From Wenjunlia vitaminophila DSM 41686 (lineage in GTDB: Bacteria > Actinomycetota > Actinomycetes > Streptomycetales > Streptomycetaceae): a DNA stretch of 51,180 nucleotides. A program made the position numbers and the translations under genes. The notes under the pieces are model-generated. The model was given only the letters and a program-made list of their open reading frames with translations. It was not told the DNA's origin and made no database searches. Every line of letters begins with the position of its first letter. The first letter of the stretch is position 1. Where the stretch lies: the NCBI RefSeq assembly GCF_000380165.1, contig NZ_KB904674.1, positions 237 to 51,416 of the forward strand, in the 5' to 3' direction. Positions 1 through 7,572 of this stretch are shown in pieces.

Positions 1-117
1 TCGCAATCCACACCGAACCCAGAAGGCCCTCACCCGTTCAAGCACCCAGCACGCGTGTCACCAACGTCCCGGGACAGTACACCTAGGGCCGACGACGCCG
101 CCGGGGGCAGGACGCGG

Positions 118-165
118 CCTCCCCCTCGGCCGTCGCCATGGGCGGGGAAACGGCCGAGGGGGAGG
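118..165 (-). terminator. Strong hairpin terminator of the amine-oxidase-like operon
   Basis: A perfect 16-bp inverted repeat (118-133 with 150-165) encloses a 16-nt loop, 25 bases past the stop of the minus-strand amine-oxidase-like gene. There is no long T tract, which is usual for actinomycete terminators. Positions 1-117 hold no gene that I can support. Confidence 0.75.
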
Positions 166-190
166 AGCAGTGTGACGGTGAGCCGACCGG

Positions 191-1486
191 TCAGAACTCC
201 GGCTCGCCGTTGTACCGCGGCTTGTGCAGGTGCCCCGGGGTGAGCGGGCTCATCGCCGTCACGTCACGCGGCACGATCTGGAAGCCCTGCCAGTGCACCG
301 GCATCGGCGTCTGGTCCTCGTCCCGGGCGATGTGGTGGAAGCCCACGTTCACCCAGACCACCGGGTTGGTGAGCTGCTCGCCGTTGACGAAGTGCTTGAC
401 CGTGTCCTTGCAGGAGCGGTCGAACATCGAGTTCTCGCTGGCGTACTTCTCACACGCCCGGTACTGGGTGAAGTACACGTCGTGCTTGGTCCACGGGTGC
501 GGCTGGTACTTGTCGGTGTGCTGCTGCACCAGCTCCCAGGAGCGGCGGTGGCCGTCGCTGTTCTTGCCGTTCTTGCTGACCAGGCGCCACCAGCGGCTGT
601 TCGCCGCGTCGCCGGCGAGTTCCTTGGTGATGGGCTTCCGGGTGGTCTTCAGGATCGGCACGCCGTCCCTGCTGGTCCCGGTCTGCTTGGTGTCGTACTG
701 CTCCACGCCGGGGCTGCCCGTGCCGTCGTGGAACTTCAGCCGCCAGAAGATGTTGTGGTGGTGGCTGGTGGCCTTCGCCGCGGAGCCACGGCCGATCGGC
801 CACCCGGTGCCGTCGGCGGCGTCGTAGTCCCCCGGCGACAGGTTGCCGGTGGCGCCGGCCTTGGCGGTGATGGTGCCGTCGTCGGAGAAGTTCCACTGGG
901 TGATGTACTGGTAGTAGCCGACCGCGTTGAGGGTGTAGATGACCAGGTCCTGGCCCTGGGCGCTGTCCACCTTCGGCGGGTCCTCGCCGACGTCACCGCT
1001 GTCCCCGTGGTATGCGAAGCCCCGGGGCTGGGTGGTGATGCACAATCCCTTGACCGGCTGTCCGTACACCCGCACGGACTTGATGACGCCGCCCGGGCAG
1101 TCCTTGGGCTGCAACGGCAGCAGCCCGCTGCCGAACTCCATGGCGGTGAGGTCGTTGTACTCCACCGAGCCGCTGTCGTACGGGACGTTGATCTGCGCGA
1201 GGCGGGCGCTGGAGAGCACCGGTATGGGGTTGGCCTCGTACTTGGGCTGGTAGGAGACGCCGGTGAGGACCAGCCCCGCGGTGGAGTGGTTGTTCCAGCA
1301 CATCCGCCAGGTGGTACCGCCGGGCAGCTTCTTGCTGATGGCCGAGCCGGTGCTGCACCGGGCGGCGGTCGGGCCGGCCTGCGGGGCCGCCTTCGCCGCC
1401 TGGGCCTGCCCCCCGGCGAGGGCCACGGGGACGAACAGGGACGCCGTCGCCGCGGACATGGCGAGGCGTCGGGAGGTCATGCGCAT
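191..1486 (-). CDS. Secreted copper amine oxidase-like catalytic domain protein
   Basis: 431 residues. The ATG at 1486 follows GGAG at 8 bases and opens a signal peptide ending near AGGQAQA; an upstream ATG at 1555 has no such support. The body matches the C-terminal catalytic domain of copper/topaquinone amine oxidases: an H-x-H copper pair near residues 240-245 (SHHHNIFW), and the closing stretch VGFHHIARDED...MPVHWQGFQ, whose His fits the third copper ligand. The cofactor tyrosine sits in VGYYQY (about 187-195) where the family has N-Y-(D/E)-Y. The catalytic Asp normally found in the FDxGEYGLG stretch seems absent (TAMEFGSG). N-terminal N2/N3 domains are missing and appear to be encoded by the gene 46 bp upstream. 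Activity as an amine oxidase is therefore uncertain. Family assignment is good; reaction is inferred. Confidence 0.8.
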   Translation of the reverse strand: MRMTSRRLAMSAATASLFVPVALAGGQAQAAKAAPQAGPTAARCSTGSAISKKLPGGTTWRMCWNNHSTAGLVLTGVSYQPKYEANPIPVLSSARLAQINVPYDSGSVEYNDLTAMEFGSGLLPLQPKDCPGGVIKSVRVYGQPVKGLCITTQPRGFAYHGDSGDVGEDPPKVDSAQGQDLVIYTLNAVGYYQYITQWNFSDDGTITAKAGATGNLSPGDYDAADGTGWPIGRGSAAKATSHHHNIFWRLKFHDGTGSPGVEQYDTKQTGTSRDGVPILKTTRKPITKELAGDAANSRWWRLVSKNGKNSDGHRRSWELVQQHTDKYQPHPWTKHDVYFTQYRACEKYASENSMFDRSCKDTVKHFVNGEQLTNPVVWVNVGFHHIARDEDQTPMPVHWQGFQIVPRDVTAMSPLTPGHLHKPRYNGEPEF

Positions 1487-1532
1487 GGGGAAGACTCCGA
1501 GGTGAGGGAGTGCCGACGTTGGCCGCCGGACG

Positions 1533-2435
1533 TCAACGGACGCGGAACGCGACACGGTCGCTCAGGTCGACGACGAGGTACCGGGTGTCGATCCAGGGCC
1601 CGCCCCTGACCCGGGTGAACAGGGTCATGCAGCGGTGTTCGCCGCACTGGGCGGCCTGCCCCGTGGCGCCGGCGGGGGCGCGGTACATCATGCCCCGCAC
1701 GGTCAGTTGGTCCGCGTCGGTGAGCTGGCGGTCGGTGGCGGCACGGTAGTCCTGCCGCAGTCCGGCCCCGGCGGGACTCCGGAGCAGCACCGCCGCGGCC
1801 TCCGCGGCCTCCTGCCGGGTGGGTGGCGGCTGGGCGCCGGAGGTCCTCGCCGACGACGTGACCTCGCCCGTGCTCAGGTCCACCGTCTTGCGGACCAGGG
1901 TGTCGTCGCCGTAGTCGTAGTAGGAGACCTCGGCGCGGCGGTCCGCCGTGGAGGAGCCGAACCCACCGTCCGGGTCCTCGAGCAGCTCCACCCGGAGGTA
2001 CTGCGGAGCCCCGGTCCTGCCCCGCACGTCCTCACTCGTGCTGCGTGCGGCACGGTCCTGGCCCAGCGCCAGGGCCCGCGCCCGTTCCTCCTCGTCCGGA
2101 GTGAGCTGATCGGTGCCGACGCCCCGCTTCGCGGGCGGGTCCACCGGAGCGACCGTGCCCGGCGCGTCACTGTTCCCCGTCCCCCCCGAGGGGTCCGCCG
2201 AGGACCCCGGTGGCGCGCTCCGCGCCCGGTCGCCGTCGTCCCCGGAGGCGTTCAACGGGACGGTGATGGCCACCATCGCCGCGGTCCCCGCCACCGCCAC
2301 CCCCAGGCCGCACAGGACCCGACGCAGCGTGACGCCCCGCACCCGGCGGGACGCCCACGTTCCGGTGCCCGGGCGCGAGCGGGTCCCCTCCGCCGCGCCC
2401 GGTGCCTCGGACGTGTCCTCCCCCTGTTCCTTCAC
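1533..2435 (-). CDS. Membrane-anchored protein resembling amine oxidase N2/N3 domains
   Basis: 300 residues, GTG start at 2435 preceded by GGAGGAGA at 7 bases. An N-terminal cytoplasmic tail of about 37 residues leads to one membrane segment (about 38-60), then a Pro/Ser/Gly linker and an extracellular domain. That domain carries RRAEVSYYDYGDD...VDLSTGEV, then QPPPTRQE and a helical run with LRSPAGAGLRQ. This order resembles the substrate-independent N2/N3 domains of copper amine oxidases (rrafvvlYd...vDLttgkV...gqqPpvt.eE). It lies 46 bp upstream of the gene for the catalytic domain, so the two are probably co-transcribed. I infer a split two-chain oxidase. The similarity was judged by eye; a plain hypothetical membrane protein remains possible. 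Confidence 0.65.
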   Translation of the reverse strand: MKEQGEDTSEAPGAAEGTRSRPGTGTWASRRVRGVTLRRVLCGLGVAVAGTAAMVAITVPLNASGDDGDRARSAPPGSSADPSGGTGNSDAPGTVAPVDPPAKRGVGTDQLTPDEEERARALALGQDRAARSTSEDVRGRTGAPQYLRVELLEDPDGGFGSSTADRRAEVSYYDYGDDTLVRKTVDLSTGEVTSSARTSGAQPPPTRQEAAEAAAVLLRSPAGAGLRQDYRAATDRQLTDADQLTVRGMMYRAPAGATGQAAQCGEHRCMTLFTRVRGGPWIDTRYLVVDLSDRVAFRVR

Positions 2436-2669
2436 GTGGATCTCTTCTCCTCCCGTGCGCGCGGTGTGCGCGCGGCTTCGTGCAGGTGTCGTCCGCCGGG
2501 GCCGCACACGTCCTTCCGGCGCGGTTCCAGGCGAACACCCGAACGGAGTCAAGCCGCCGTGCAGTTGTTCGGCACCCCCTGCCACCATGGGAAACAATTC
2601 CGTGCGGGTGGGAGGGCGTCGGGGGACGGCCACGGGCACGGTGGGCGGCGAAACGACAGGGGGTACGGA

Positions 2670-5600
2670 GTGGGACGTCGGGAGACGCCGCTGGACCCGG
2701 ACGCGGGCCCCGTGCAGCGGTTCGCGTTCGAACTGCGCGCACTGCGGCGGCAGGCGGGGGGAATCACCTACCGGGCCATGGCGGCCACCGCCGGGTACTC
2801 CGTCACCACGCTGTCCCGGGCGGCGGCCGGCGAGCAACTCCCCTCACTCGCTGTGACGTTGGCGTACGTGCGGGCGTGCGGCGGCGACCCGGGGGAGTGG
2901 GAGGAACGGTGGCGACTCGCCGAGCAGCAGGACGCTGCCGGCCGCGCCGCCGAGGACGACGCGGGGACCGCCCCCTACCCGGGCCTGTCCCGGTTCGACG
3001 TGGCCGACCGCGAGCGGTTCTTCGGGCGCGGCCAGCTCGTCGCCGAGCTGGTCGAGCTGGTCGCGGCAGGCCGGTTCACCGCGGTGTTCGGCCCGTCCGG
3101 CAGCGGCAAGTCCTCACTGCTGCGGGCCGGTCTGATCCCCGCGCTGCGGGACGGGGAGGGGACAGGGCCGCCCCCGTCCGTCATCCGGGTGTGCACGCCG
3201 GGCGAACGCCCGGCCAGCACCCACGCCGAACTCCTCGTACCCCGGGACACCGACGGCGACACCTGTGTGATCGTGGACCAGTTCGAGGAGGTCTTCACGC
3301 TCTGCCAGGACGCCGCGGAACGCAACCGGTTCGTCGAGCGGCTGCTCGCCGCCAGGGAACCCGGGGGCCGACTGAGGGTGGTCGTCGCGGTGCGCGCCGA
3401 CTTCTACGGGCGCTGCGCCGAGCACCCCGGCCTCGCCGCCGCCCTGCGCGAACAGAACCTGCTGGTCGGTCCGATGAGCCCGGCCGAGCTCCGCGACGCC
3501 ATCGTCAAACCGGCCATGGCGGGTGGCTACACCGTGGAACGCGCCCTGACCACCCGGCTGGTGAGGGAGGTCGCCGACGAACCGGGCGGGCTGCCCCTGA
3601 TGTCCCACGTGCTGCTCGAGACCTGGCGGCGCCGCCGGGGCCGCACGCTCACCGAGGAGGCCTACGAGCGCGCCGGGGGACTCCACGGCGCCATCGCCAA
3701 GACCGCGGAGGACGTCTACGCCCGGTTCGGCCCCGACCAGGCGGCCCTCGCCCGTGCCCTGCTGCTGAGGTTGATCGCCCCCGGGGACGGCGCCCAGGAC
3801 ACCCGCAGGGCCGTGGACCGCGCCGAACTGGCCGCCGGCCCGCTCGGGGACCCCACGGTGGTGCTGGCGCACCTGGTCGAGGCCCGCCTGCTCACCGTTG
3901 ACGAGGGGACGGTGAACCTCGCCCACGAGGCGCTGATCACCGCCTGGCCCCGGCTGCGCGGCTGGCTCGAGGAGAGCCGGGAGCGGCTGCGGGTGCACCG
4001 CAGGCTCACCGAGGCGGCGAGGACCTGGGAGGAGCTCGGCCGGGACCCCGGCGCCCTGTACCGCGGGTCCCGGCTGGTCACCGCCGAGGGCACGTTCCCC
4101 TCCGCCGAGCAGCGGGCCCACCTCACCGACCTCGAACGGAGCTTCCTCACCGCCAGCACCACGGCCCGCGAGGAGGAGCGGCGCGCCGCCGCCCGGACCA
4201 CCCGACGCCTGCGCACCCTCCTCAGCGTCCTGTCGGTGCTGGTGGTCCTCGCACTGGTCGCCGGGACGGTCGCCTGGCGGCAGAACCAGACCAGCGAACG
4301 GCAGCGCACCGAGGCCGCCGCCCGCCGGATCGCCGCCGTCGCGGACAGCCTGCGCTCGTCGGACCCCGGCAGGGCGCTGCGGCTCAGCGTGGCCGCCTGG
4401 AGACTGGGCCACACCCCGGAGACCCGGTCGGCGTTGATGGGCGCGCTGACCCAACCCCAGCAGCCCGCGTTCCGTCCCCCGACCGGACGCGACACCCAGA
4501 TGTTCCTCACCGCCGGCGGGCGGACCCTGCTGACCGTGTCCGCGCGCGAGGTCGCGGAGTGGGACACCAGGACCCACCGCCGGATCGCCACCCACCCCGG
4601 CCTCGGCGCGCAGGTCGACATCGGGCCGCTGGACGTCACCCGGGACGGTCGCACCATCGCGCTGTTCACCGGCCCGGAGGGGCGGATACGGCTGTGGGAC
4701 GTGCGCCGGGGGCGGTACCGCGCCGGTGCCTTCGGACCGCCGCTGGCCGAGGCGGACGGCGGCGGCTCCCTCCAGGGACTGGTCCGCGGGGGCCGGTTCG
4801 TGGTCTCGGGCGACGACGAACAGGTCCAGGTCTGGGACGTGCGGCGGCAGCGGAGGGTCTTCACCACCGGGACCCGCGGCGGCGACCTGCCGCTCGCCCT
4901 GGTCACCGGCGCCGACGGCCGGCACCTGGCCGTCTGCGCCGCCGACGACAAGCTCGAACTCTGGGACACCCGCAGCGGCACCCGGGTCTCCGACGCCTGG
5001 CCGGCCCAGGCCCGCTGCGCCGGTGGGGAGCTCATGGAGTTCAGCCCGGACGGGCGCACCCTCGCGGTGGCCGACGCCAACGGAGTCCGCCGCTGGCAGG
5101 TGCCCTCCGGCCGGGCGCTGCCCGCGCTCGACCAGGACGCCCCCGACACCCTGGTGTTCAGCGACGACGGGCGGTTCCTGGCGACGGCGGGGTCCGGCGA
5201 GATCCTGCTGTGGAGGCTGGACCGGCCCGAGGCCCCGGTGTTCCGGCACCCCCTGGTCAACGACTTCGCCGACGCCCTGGAGCTCGACGTCGCCGGCCGG
5301 GCCATCCGCTACCTGGGTGCCGGGCGGGCCACGGGTCAGGCCGTGCGGACCCTTGACCTCGGTCGGGCCGTGGACCCCTCGTGGCGTTCCCAGGCGATCA
5401 GCCGGGCCCTGTTCAGCGCGGACGGCCGGGTGCTCGCGACCTCCTGGCGGGACGGGCGCACCCAGCGCTTCGCGCTGCGCGAGGGGGACAGCGGGCGGGT
5501 CACCCGGAGCCTGCCGCCGATCACCTTCCCCCGGGGCGTCCACCACGAGGGGTCCCTCGAGCTGATGTCGCTCAGCGCCGACGGCGGGCTCCTCGCGCAC

Positions 5601-6413
5601 GGCACGGGTGCCGTGTTCGACCCGCGGTTCCCGGACCGGGTACGGATCACCGACGTCCGCACGGGGCGCCTGGTCCGCGAGGTGACGCCACGCCAGCCGG
5701 ACGCGGGGCTCACCGGCGCGCTGCTCAGCCCCGACGGCTCCAGGCTGCTGACCTCCGGTGACCCCGACGGGATCGTCGTGGTGGACGTCCACCGGGGGAC
5801 CACGCGGACCGTGCGCCACCCCGGGAGCGGGTACGAGTACCAGGAGGAGGGGGAACTGGCGGCGCTCGGTGCCGACAGCCGGCTGCTGCTCACCACCTCA
5901 GGCACCCTGCTCCGCCTCCCCTCGGGGGCGGCGGTCCGCACCGCCCTGGGGGCGTGTGAGTGCCGGTTCGCCTTCAGCCCGGACGGCCGGTACCTGGCGG
6001 TGGCCGAGCCCTGGGGCCGGGTCACCCTCTGGGACAGCACCCTCCAGCACCTGCTCGGGGTGCTCCCGGGCACCGGTCGGGGCGAGCGCGAGGAGGTGTC
6101 CGCGCTGGTGTTCTCGCACGACGGGGGCACCCTGGCGGTGGGCGGTGCGCACGGCCTGGTGCAGTTGTGGGACGTCCCTTCCCGGCTCAGGCTGGGGTCG
6201 GTGCAGCCGACACCCGGCGACCGGGTCCTGGCGCTCGCCTTCTCCCCGGACGGCGGCACGCTCTACGCGTCCGGCGAGCACGTGCCCTGGCAGGCCTACC
6301 CCATCGACCCGGAACGCGCGGTCGCCACCGCCTGCCGACGGGCCGGGGGCGGTCTGTCCCGGGCGGACTGGAAGACCTACCTGCCGGAGGTGCCCTACCG
6401 CGAGACCTGCTGA
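2670..6413 (+). CDS. HTH-nSTAND1 NTPase with WD40 propeller repeats
   Basis: 1247 residues. GTG start at 2670 with AGGGGG 6 bases upstream. Domains in order: an XRE-like helix-turn-helix (about 15-80); an nSTAND1 NTPase from about 103, with Walker A GPSGSGKSS at 141-149, Walker B VIVDQFEE and the family run RADFYGRC; a winged-helix/helical region; one hydrophobic segment (about 514-537); then degenerate WD40 repeats from about 600 to 1207 with many 'FSPDGRTLA...LWD' units. It ends in the Arg/Trp/Tyr-rich tail common to actinobacterial members. STAND proteins are signal-responsive ATP-driven switches; the ligand here is unknown. A DNA-binding motif and a membrane segment in one chain is odd. 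The gene is divergent from the amine-oxidase pair, sharing a 234-bp intergenic region, which may mean shared control. Confidence 0.85.
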   Translation: MGRRETPLDPDAGPVQRFAFELRALRRQAGGITYRAMAATAGYSVTTLSRAAAGEQLPSLAVTLAYVRACGGDPGEWEERWRLAEQQDAAGRAAEDDAGTAPYPGLSRFDVADRERFFGRGQLVAELVELVAAGRFTAVFGPSGSGKSSLLRAGLIPALRDGEGTGPPPSVIRVCTPGERPASTHAELLVPRDTDGDTCVIVDQFEEVFTLCQDAAERNRFVERLLAAREPGGRLRVVVAVRADFYGRCAEHPGLAAALREQNLLVGPMSPAELRDAIVKPAMAGGYTVERALTTRLVREVADEPGGLPLMSHVLLETWRRRRGRTLTEEAYERAGGLHGAIAKTAEDVYARFGPDQAALARALLLRLIAPGDGAQDTRRAVDRAELAAGPLGDPTVVLAHLVEARLLTVDEGTVNLAHEALITAWPRLRGWLEESRERLRVHRRLTEAARTWEELGRDPGALYRGSRLVTAEGTFPSAEQRAHLTDLERSFLTASTTAREEERRAAARTTRRLRTLLSVLSVLVVLALVAGTVAWRQNQTSERQRTEAAARRIAAVADSLRSSDPGRALRLSVAAWRLGHTPETRSALMGALTQPQQPAFRPPTGRDTQMFLTAGGRTLLTVSAREVAEWDTRTHRRIATHPGLGAQVDIGPLDVTRDGRTIALFTGPEGRIRLWDVRRGRYRAGAFGPPLAEADGGGSLQGLVRGGRFVVSGDDEQVQVWDVRRQRRVFTTGTRGGDLPLALVTGADGRHLAVCAADDKLELWDTRSGTRVSDAWPAQARCAGGELMEFSPDGRTLAVADANGVRRWQVPSGRALPALDQDAPDTLVFSDDGRFLATAGSGEILLWRLDRPEAPVFRHPLVNDFADALELDVAGRAIRYLGAGRATGQAVRTLDLGRAVDPSWRSQAISRALFSADGRVLATSWRDGRTQRFALREGDSGRVTRSLPPITFPRGVHHEGSLELMSLSADGGLLAHGTGAVFDPRFPDRVRITDVRTGRLVREVTPRQPDAGLTGALLSPDGSRLLTSGDPDGIVVVDVHRGTTRTVRHPGSGYEYQEEGELAALGADSRLLLTTSGTLLRLPSGAAVRTALGACECRFAFSPDGRYLAVAEPWGRVTLWDSTLQHLLGVLPGTGRGEREEVSALVFSHDGGTLAVGGAHGLVQLWDVPSRLRLGSVQPTPGDRVLALAFSPDGGTLYASGEHVPWQAYPIDPERAVATACRRAGGGLSRADWKTYLPEVPYRETC

Positions 6414-6464
6414 GTGCCCGTCCCGGTCCCGGGCTGGGAACCTCCCCCGACGTGGTGACGACCG

Positions 6465-6482
6465 CCCGGCCCGGGGGCCGGG
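6465..6482. terminator. GC hairpin between convergent genes
   Basis: CCCGGCC and GGCCGGG form a 7-8 bp stem with a very short loop, 52 bases after the WD40 gene stop and 46 before the IPT/TIG gene stop. It could serve both directions. Confidence 0.5.
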
Positions 6483-6527
6483 GGACGCGACCGGCGCCGA
6501 ACGCCGTCGGTCCGGTGGGGAACGGGC

Positions 6528-7268
6528 TCAGCCCGGTGTGGTGACGTAGGTGAAGGACCGGGTGGTGTCGCTGCCGCCGACGCTGACGAGGGAGAGGGGA
6601 ACGGTCCCCGTGCCCCCGGGGGAGTACGCGATCAGGGTGGAGTCGTCAACGAGCTGGTAGGCGGCGGAGTCCGTGCCGTAGAGGACGTCGGTGACGTCGC
6701 TGAGGTTGGTCCCGACGATGGTGGAGGCGGTGCCTCCGTAGTCCGGCCCGGACGTGGGGTCCATGCTGGTGACGGTGGGGGCGGCGACGAAGCGGAAGCT
6801 CAGCCCGTTGGTGCTGCCGCCCTTGGTGGTGACGTTGACGGGGAGGGTGGCCGGGGTCGTCAGGGTCGGCGCGACGACGTTGACCTTGGTGTCGTTCACC
6901 ACGGTGAAGGAGGCCGCGGGAACGGTGCCGAAGTGCACGGCGGTGGTGGTGTACAGGTTGGCGCCGTTGATGGTGAGTGCGGCACCCGTGAGCGGCCCCG
7001 ACGTCGTGCTGAGACTCGTCGTGCTCGGCGGCAGGATGTAGTAGTACCAGACCGGGTCGGTGTTCCCGAACGGCGTGTTGACGACGACCTGCGCGGCGCC
7101 GCTGTTCGCCGGCGCGCTCGCTGTGATCTGGGTGTCGGTGTCGATGGTGAACGACGCGGATTTGGTTCCGAAAAGCACACCCGTTGCGTTGGTGAATCCT
7201 CCCGAGCCGGTGATGACGACGGGGTTGCCGCCGGATGTCGGGCCCTGGTTGGGATTGATGGTGACCAC
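6528..7268 (-). CDS. Small IPT/TIG-domain protein without signal peptide
   Basis: 246 residues. GTG start at 7268 with AGGAG 7 bases upstream; the protein opens straight into the first IPT/TIG domain (INPNQGPTSGGNPVVITG). Three immunoglobulin-like IPT/TIG units are visible at about 1-80, 82-160 and 162-246, each with the P-x-S/T-G-P-x-x-G-G and 'VxFGTxxA' signatures. Nothing suggests export: no signal peptide, membrane segment or lipobox. IPT/TIG domains are binding or scaffolding modules, and no catalytic domain is attached. It is divergent from a second IPT/TIG protein (304-bp gap), which suggests paired function or shared regulation. Function unknown. Confidence 0.85.
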   Translation of the reverse strand: MVTINPNQGPTSGGNPVVITGSGGFTNATGVLFGTKSASFTIDTDTQITASAPANSGAAQVVVNTPFGNTDPVWYYYILPPSTTSLSTTSGPLTGAALTINGANLYTTTAVHFGTVPAASFTVVNDTKVNVVAPTLTTPATLPVNVTTKGGSTNGLSFRFVAAPTVTSMDPTSGPDYGGTASTIVGTNLSDVTDVLYGTDSAAYQLVDDSTLIAYSPGGTGTVPLSLVSVGGSDTTRSFTYVTTPG

Positions 7269-7572
7269 GTCTTCGCTCCTTGCTGTGGTCGGCTCCGAGT
7301 CGCAAGTTCGCGAACCGGGCAGGTGACCACTCAATGCGATTGGAACAGCAGAACGTGGTGCCGAGGAGAGCGCACGGGAATTCCACAGGGGCACGAAGAT
7401 GTGAATAGGACTGTATGAATCGCTGCCCGGCGCGTCCGTCAGCCCGGTCGTGCCCCCGGTCGGTCCGGTGAAGTGCAGTGTGTGGGGAACCCTCTTCCGC
7501 AGCGGATCGGAATTGTCCCGTCGCCGCGCATTTTCTGGAAACACCGTAGAGCGCAGTCTCCGGGAGGACACG
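7269..7572. other. Divergent promoter region between the two IPT/TIG genes
   Basis: 304 bp without a gene. It is less GC-rich than its surroundings (for example around 7320-7420), as expected for back-to-back promoters, but I could not pick convincing -35/-10 pairs. Clear ribosome binding sites flank it on both sides. Confidence 0.5.

Noticed and set aside
3114-5819. Long open frame on the minus strand (901 codons) opposite the WD40 gene
   Set aside because: Low-complexity Gly/Pro/Gln/Val-rich product with no domain; an antisense shadow produced by high GC at third positions.
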